Both the position numbers and the translations under genes were made by a program. The notes beneath the pieces are model-generated. The model did not search any database and was not told the origin of the DNA. It was given only the letters and a program-made list of their open reading frames with translations. Shown one piece after another: positions 5,423-8,614 of a stretch of DNA of 8,614 nt (within the stretch, counting starts at the first letter, position 1; each line of letters opens with the position of its first letter). This stretch comes from an uncultured Bifidobacterium sp. (lineage in GTDB: Bacteria > Actinomycetota > Actinomycetes > Actinomycetales > Bifidobacteriaceae). The stretch is from NCBI RefSeq assembly GCF_949292005.1, contig NZ_CASEXV010000056.1:1-8614 (forward strand), in the 5' to 3' direction.

Positions 5423-6244
5423 TCAGATTTCAGTGATGGGGGCCATGCTCTCGAGAAAACGTCGGGCACGGTCCGTCCGGGGGCTGGTGAAGAAGTCGCG
5501 GGCCGACCCGCGTTCGAGTATCTCCCCGTTGTCGAGGAACATCACCGTGTCGGCGACCCGTCGGGCGAATTCCATCTCGTGAGTCACGACGATCATGGTC
5601 ATATGCCGCCGGGCAAGCCGCAGCATGAGCTCAAGCACCTCGCGGACCATCTCGGGATCCAGTGACGCGGTGACCTCGTCGAAAAGCATCAGACGGGGGT
5701 TCATGGCAAGCGCCCGCACGATGGCGATGCGCTGTTTCTGACCTCCTGACAGTTCGCGCGGATAGGCGTTCCGGTATTCCGTGAGACGCACGTCCTTCAG
5801 CAGCGCGTCCATCTGCCGCTCGACGTCGGCCTTCGGCCTTTTCTGCACTTTGAGGGGCGCGAGGCGGATGTTGTCGGCGACGGTGAGGTTGGGGAAGAGG
5901 TCGTAGCTCTGGAACACCATGCCGATGGAGTTGCGCAGACGCCGCCATTCCTTTTCGCTGGACGTGTCGACGGGGGAGCCGTCGAAGATGATGTCGCCTC
6001 CCTGGATCGTCTCCAAGCCGTTGAGGCAGCGGATGAGCGTCGATTTTCCCGATCCGGATGGTCCGAGAAGCACAACCACATGACCTTGCGGAACGTCGAA
6101 GCTCACGTCGCGAAGAACCTCATGATCGCCGTACGACTTCTTGAGATGACGAACGGACAGCAGGACGTTCGGCTCGGTGGTCGCTGCTGTGTTTTCCGTG
6201 GCGTCGGTGACTGCCATGCTGTCCGTCAGGGGTGAATCAGCCAT
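5423..6244 (-). CDS. Polar amino-acid ABC transporter ATP-binding protein (GlnQ/HisP type)
   Basis: 273-residue cytoplasmic ATPase energising the uptake system. Walker A GPSGSGKST (61-69), Q-loop Gln112 in MVFQSYDLF, signature LSGGQ (165-169), Walker B RLMLFDE (184-190) with catalytic Glu190, D-loop SLDPE (194-198) and switch His222 in THEME. All catalytic residues are present. The protein carries an extra N-terminal tail of about 27 Ala/Thr/Glu-rich residues before the usual family start (LLSVRHLKKSYG). That tail is nevertheless probably translated, because AAGGAG sits at an ideal 7 nt before the ATG at 6244, whereas the next in-frame ATG (6217) lacks a comparable site. The start overlaps the end of the upstream permease gene by 8 nt (ATGGCTGA), which indicates translational coupling. 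Confidence 0.95.
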   Translation of the reverse strand: MADSPLTDSMAVTDATENTAATTEPNVLLSVRHLKKSYGDHEVLRDVSFDVPQGHVVVLLGPSGSGKSTLIRCLNGLETIQGGDIIFDGSPVDTSSEKEWRRLRNSIGMVFQSYDLFPNLTVADNIRLAPLKVQKRPKADVERQMDALLKDVRLTEYRNAYPRELSGGQKQRIAIVRALAMNPRLMLFDEVTASLDPEMVREVLELMLRLARRHMTMIVVTHEMEFARRVADTVMFLDNGEILERGSARDFFTSPRTDRARRFLESMAPITEI

Positions 6245-6968
6245 TGTTGCGCTCCTTGGCTCGACGCTCCAGAGTCTGTGCGAGTCTGGCGAGAGGCCAG
6301 CAGACGATGAAGTACAGAAGGAATATGAATCCGTAGACCCAGAAGGCGGCGTCCGGATGCGCCATCCTGTTCGTCTCCATGATCTGCTGCCCCACGGTCA
6401 CCACGTCGATCACGCTGATCAGCAGAAGCAGGGAGGTGGTTTTGATGACTCGGGTCGCGAGGTTGATGGTCGCGGGAATCATGAGGTTGATCGACTGGGG
6501 GAGCCTCACGTGCCAGAGCAGCTGCAGGCCGTTCATGCCGAGGGCCTTGCCTGCGTCGATCTGATGGTCGGGAACGGAGACGAGTCCGCCGCGGACCGTG
6601 TCGCTGGTCTCGGCGGACACCCACAGGCCGAAGGCGATGACCGCGACCGTGGATCCGGACACCTGGACGTTGAACTCGGCGGGAAGAATGTAGTAGGCGA
6701 GGAACAGGAGCACCAGTGTGGGAATGATTCTGAAGCATTCGAGATAAACCTTCAGAACCGCCCGCACAAGACGGCTCGGCATGATTCGCAAGGCGCCGAG
6801 AACGACTCCCAGCGGGACGCCGACGAGAAGCGCGAGTCCGGCGATGCTGATCGACGTCCACAGCCCGCCCAGCAGGCGCGTGAGATTGTCTCCGGCGAGG
6901 ATCACATCAATGCCGGGTCCGGTGGGGCCGGCCAGCGTCAGAACATCAGACAGTGCGGAAAGAGGCAC
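6237..6968 (-). CDS. Polar amino-acid ABC transporter permease, second subunit (HisM/GlnP type)
   Basis: 243-residue membrane subunit forming the translocation channel as a heterodimer with the permease encoded upstream. After a 30-residue N-terminus, LWTSISIAGLALLVGVPLGVV starts the conserved His/Glu/Gln/Arg/opine permease domain. FRIIPTLVLLFLAYYILP (79-96) is the usual conserved segment, and the cytoplasmic EAA loop that docks on the ATPase is DAGKALGMN...LP (138-157). About five membrane helices can be counted. The start is GTG at 6968, supported by AAGGAG 8 nt upstream (6977-6982). It overlaps the 3' end of the first permease gene by 23 nt, and its own end overlaps the ATPase start by 8 nt, so the three genes are tightly coupled. 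Confidence 0.93.
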   Translation of the reverse strand: MPLSALSDVLTLAGPTGPGIDVILAGDNLTRLLGGLWTSISIAGLALLVGVPLGVVLGALRIMPSRLVRAVLKVYLECFRIIPTLVLLFLAYYILPAEFNVQVSGSTVAVIAFGLWVSAETSDTVRGGLVSVPDHQIDAGKALGMNGLQLLWHVRLPQSINLMIPATINLATRVIKTTSLLLLISVIDVVTVGQQIMETNRMAHPDAAFWVYGFIFLLYFIVCWPLARLAQTLERRAKERNNG

Positions 6969-7608
6969 GGCGCACTCTCCTTTCCAACCACGTCAGCACG
7001 AGGGACAGCGGGATGAGGATGATCGCATAGGCGGTGACGAGCTCAAGCAGATACTCGTTCGTGTGGTAATACATGCCGATGAGGTCGCGGGCCGTGTTCG
7101 TCAGTTCCGGAACGGCGATGACGGTGAACACCGACGTCTCCTTGATGATGAAGATGGCGTTGGCGGCGATGGCCGGCACACTGCGCGTGAGCCCCTGAGG
7201 CAGGGTGACGTAACGGATCATCTGCGGGATGGAGAGCCCCAGCGCTCGCGCCGATTCCGTCTGCACATGGGGGATGCCGCTGAACCCACCCTGGAACGCG
7301 CCGGACATGTAGGCGGCTCCAAGAATGGACATGCCCAGGACGGCGCACAGCTCCGCGCTGAGTTTCACGCCGACCGACGGCAGCCCGTAGTACAGGAAGA
7401 ACAGTTGGATAAGCAGCGGGGTGTTACGGAAAAGCTCTTCCATGGCGGCGCTGATCTGTGACAGGACGGGCACGCGGTATTCGCGGCATAGGGCCATGAC
7501 CAGACCAAGAATGGTCGCAAGCACGATGCTGATGGCCGACAGGCGCAGCGTGACCACGAAGGCGCGCCGGAACAGCGGCAGGCTTTCGGTGATGACACTC
7601 CAGTCCAT
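6946..7608 (-). CDS. Polar amino-acid ABC transporter permease, first subunit (GlnP/HisQ type)
   Basis: 220-residue membrane subunit, first gene of the uptake operon. The family features are FVVTLRLSAISIVLATILG in helix 1, EELFRNTPLLIQLFFLYYGLP (58-77, the hallmark RNTPLL-Q-FF-Y-GLP block), the EAA loop from TESARALGLS to TLPQ (117-138), and IKETSV (155-160). The ATG at 7608 is chosen because GGAGAG lies just before it and MDWSVITESLPLF is a normal beginning for the family. The frame is open further upstream to 7773, but the extra 55 residues are arginine/alanine-rich, non-membrane, and encoded by the tandem repeats of the intergenic region. No convincing promoter was identified upstream. It is the most likely partner of the 6237-6968 product in the heterodimeric channel. 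Confidence 0.93.
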   Translation of the reverse strand: MDWSVITESLPLFRRAFVVTLRLSAISIVLATILGLVMALCREYRVPVLSQISAAMEELFRNTPLLIQLFFLYYGLPSVGVKLSAELCAVLGMSILGAAYMSGAFQGGFSGIPHVQTESARALGLSIPQMIRYVTLPQGLTRSVPAIAANAIFIIKETSVFTVIAVPELTNTARDLIGMYYHTNEYLLELVTAYAIILIPLSLVLTWLERRVRRASFRTV

Positions 7609-7666
7609 ATCTCTCCATTTCCTCGTCCTTGGGCGGTCGGCCGGTTGCCGGCTCCGGGCGTGGCTC

Positions 7667-7716
7667 GCTCGGAGCCGCTCGGAGCCGCCCGGACTTGCCC
7701 GGACTTGCCCGGATCC
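7667..7716. repeat. Five 10-bp tandem repeat units upstream of the amino-acid uptake operon
   Basis: Contiguous units GCTCGGAGCC, GCTCGGAGCC, GCCCGGACTT, GCCCGGACTT, GCCCGGATCC. The shared core is GCYCGGA; the first two are identical to each other and so are the third and fourth. The block lies 59-108 bp upstream of the permease start codon at 7608, so it could fall in the promoter or the 5' leader. The 10-bp period equals about one helical turn. Confidence 0.9.
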
Positions 7717-7756
7717 TGCGGCCAATGTCGCAGCATGATCCGCATGAGCCCGTCGC

Positions 7757-7776
7757 GCGGCAACGGGCGGCAACGG
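7757..7776. repeat. Perfect 10-bp tandem duplication
   Basis: GCGGCAACGG occurs twice in direct succession (7757-7766 and 7767-7776). It has the same unit length as the five-copy block 40 bp away but an unrelated sequence. Confidence 0.9.
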
Positions 7777-7835
7777 TGACCGGTTCCCGGAGCGCTCCTC
7801 AGTAAGATTAATGGCTTCGGGAGACCTGTGGTGAC

Positions 7836-7864
7836 GGATGGGTGCACGGACGGGTGGACGGACG
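7836..7864. repeat. Imperfect 12-bp tandem repeat, about 2.4 copies
   Basis: GGATGGGTGCAC, GGACGGGTGGAC, then the partial GGACG. It lies 50-78 bp upstream of the YwiC-like start codon. Confidence 0.75.
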
Positions 7865-7913
7865 TGAGCCTCAGGTATGGCTTTGCGTGCGCCGGCGCGT
7901 TAGTCTGGTGAGG

Positions 7914-8614
7914 ATGAGTGGCAATGGTGGCGGTACGCATATGACGGCAAGGCAACGGATCCGGCTGTGGACGTCGAATCAGCCAGGCGCATGGGTGATG
8001 GTGCTTTCCCCCGCGGTTGCCGGGGTGGTCATCGGCGGGCCCACATGGCGCAACCTTTGGCTGCTGCTCGCCTGGGCGCTGTGCTATTGCTTCCAGTTCA
8101 CCGCCTCGCGCTGGCTGCTCTCCCGCCGCGTGGGGCGATACCTGCCGCCGGCGCTGGTGTATGGAACGCTTGTGGCGCTGGTCGGTGTGCCACTGGTCGT
8201 CGCCATCCCATCGGTGCTGTGGTGGGCGCCGTTGTTTGCGGCACTCGCGGGGCTGAGCCTGCTGGCGGCCTGGCGGCGTCAGGAACGGTCATGGTGGGCC
8301 AACGCGGTGGACGTGCTTGCCTCGGGGACGATGTGCCTTATCGCTGTCTCATTGGGTGTCGGGGGCAACGGCGTCCTGCTGCCGCAAGCCGGCCTGGTCG
8401 CGGCAGCCGCCTTTATGCTGACGCAATACGGCTCCGTGCTGTTCGTCAAAACCATGATTCGGGAGTTTGGCCATCATGGGTATTACGCGATCTCGGTGGT
8501 GTGGCATGTCGCGTTGGTGCCTTTGGGTATTTGGCTGGGGCCCGCCACAGGTGCCGCGGCGGTCGCGTTGCTCATCAGAGCCGCGATTCTGCCCCGTCGT
8601 GACAAGCGTCTCAA
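7914..8614 (+). CDS. YwiC-like family membrane protein, nearly complete (runs off right edge)
   Basis: The visible 233 residues belong to the YwiC-like family of bacterial multi-spanning membrane proteins of unknown function. The family-typical N-terminal NQPGAWVM (22-29) is followed by hydrophobic segments at about 27-41, 47-63, 79-97, 101-119, 132-148, 158-180 and 191-224. SVLFVKTMIREFG (174-186) resembles the conserved S-x-FVK-MIRERG block of the family. Since members are about 240-250 residues, only a few C-terminal residues seem to be missing. The ATG at 7914 was chosen. GTG at 7908 and ATG at 7941 are in-frame alternatives; the ribosome binding sites are mediocre for all three, with AGG very close to 7914. 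It is transcribed divergently from the uptake operon, and nothing in the sequence links the two functionally. Confidence 0.82.
   Translation, partial: MSGNGGGTHMTARQRIRLWTSNQPGAWVMVLSPAVAGVVIGGPTWRNLWLLLAWALCYCFQFTASRWLLSRRVGRYLPPALVYGTLVALVGVPLVVAIPSVLWWAPLFAALAGLSLLAAWRRQERSWWANAVDVLASGTMCLIAVSLGVGGNGVLLPQAGLVAAAAFMLTQYGSVLFVKTMIREFGHHGYYAISVVWHVALVPLGIWLGPATGAAAVALLIRAAILPRRDKRL

Larger units (their letters stand above)
7609..7913. other. Divergent intergenic region with short tandem repeats
   Basis: 305 bp between the uptake operon (minus) and the YwiC-like gene (plus); it must hold both promoters. It contains the repeat blocks listed separately (7667-7716, 7757-7776, 7836-7864). An AT-richer patch around 7800-7815 (AGTAAGATTAATGG) is the best candidate for a -10 region on either strand, but no hexamer pair with good spacing was found. 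No T-box, S-box or other riboswitch was recognised. Confidence 0.5.

Noticed and set aside
7609..7773. Upstream extension of the first permease (55 extra residues)
   Set aside because: The extension is Arg/Ala/Pro-rich, comes from tandem repeats, and the ATG at 7608 has a ribosome binding site and a family-typical N-terminus.
7667..7776. Repeats considered as a CRISPR array
   Set aside because: Units are 10 bp, contiguous and without unique spacers; no cas genes are present.
7365..7955. 196-codon minus-strand open frame across the divergent intergenic region
   Set aside because: Composition is dominated by the tandem repeats (VHPSVHPSV) and it overlaps the first permease gene in another frame.

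Overview
The window is GC-rich DNA whose codon use, G+C bias in third positions, lipoprotein signals and gene families point to a high-GC Gram-positive bacterium, most likely a Bifidobacterium or close relative. This placement rests on recognising protein families by eye and was not searched. No rRNA, tRNA, CRISPR array or intact transposase is visible.

Layout from left to right. Positions 1-513 (minus) hold the N-terminal 171 residues of a DHA2-type multidrug MFS exporter running off the left edge. Just upstream of its start is a 26-bp palindrome (534-559) that looks like a repressor operator. Positions 560-870 have no protein gene but are rich in hairpins and end in a T-tailed terminator-like hairpin on the plus strand, so this is a candidate structured RNA. 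Positions 944 to about 2082 (minus) are the C-terminal remnant of a cell-wall-anchored metallophosphoesterase with a frameshift and no N-terminus. It abuts a plus-strand MFS fragment (2086 to about 2580) that has lost both ends. These back-to-back gene stumps mark a rearrangement scar.

Positions 2721-4314 (plus) are an intact two-gene ABC-2 type exporter (permease, then ATPase, separated by 1 nt). A hairpin-rich convergent intergenic region (4315-4501) separates it from a four-gene minus-strand amino-acid uptake operon (7608 down to 4502): permease, permease, GlnQ-type ATPase and substrate-binding lipoprotein. The first three genes overlap; the lipoprotein follows after an 87-nt gap with a long purine tract next to its ribosome binding site. 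A 305-bp divergent intergenic region carrying several short tandem repeats with 10- and 12-bp units separates this operon from a nearly complete YwiC-like membrane protein gene (7914 to the right edge, plus).

Functionally, the window joins an import system (polar amino acids, possibly cysteine/cystine-like), two export systems (DHA2 drug exporter and ABC-2 exporter), and a decayed surface-protein/MFS locus. No convincing new multi-gene system is visible. The most unusual parts are the structured gene-free region at 534-870 and the rearrangement scar at about 1975-2580.
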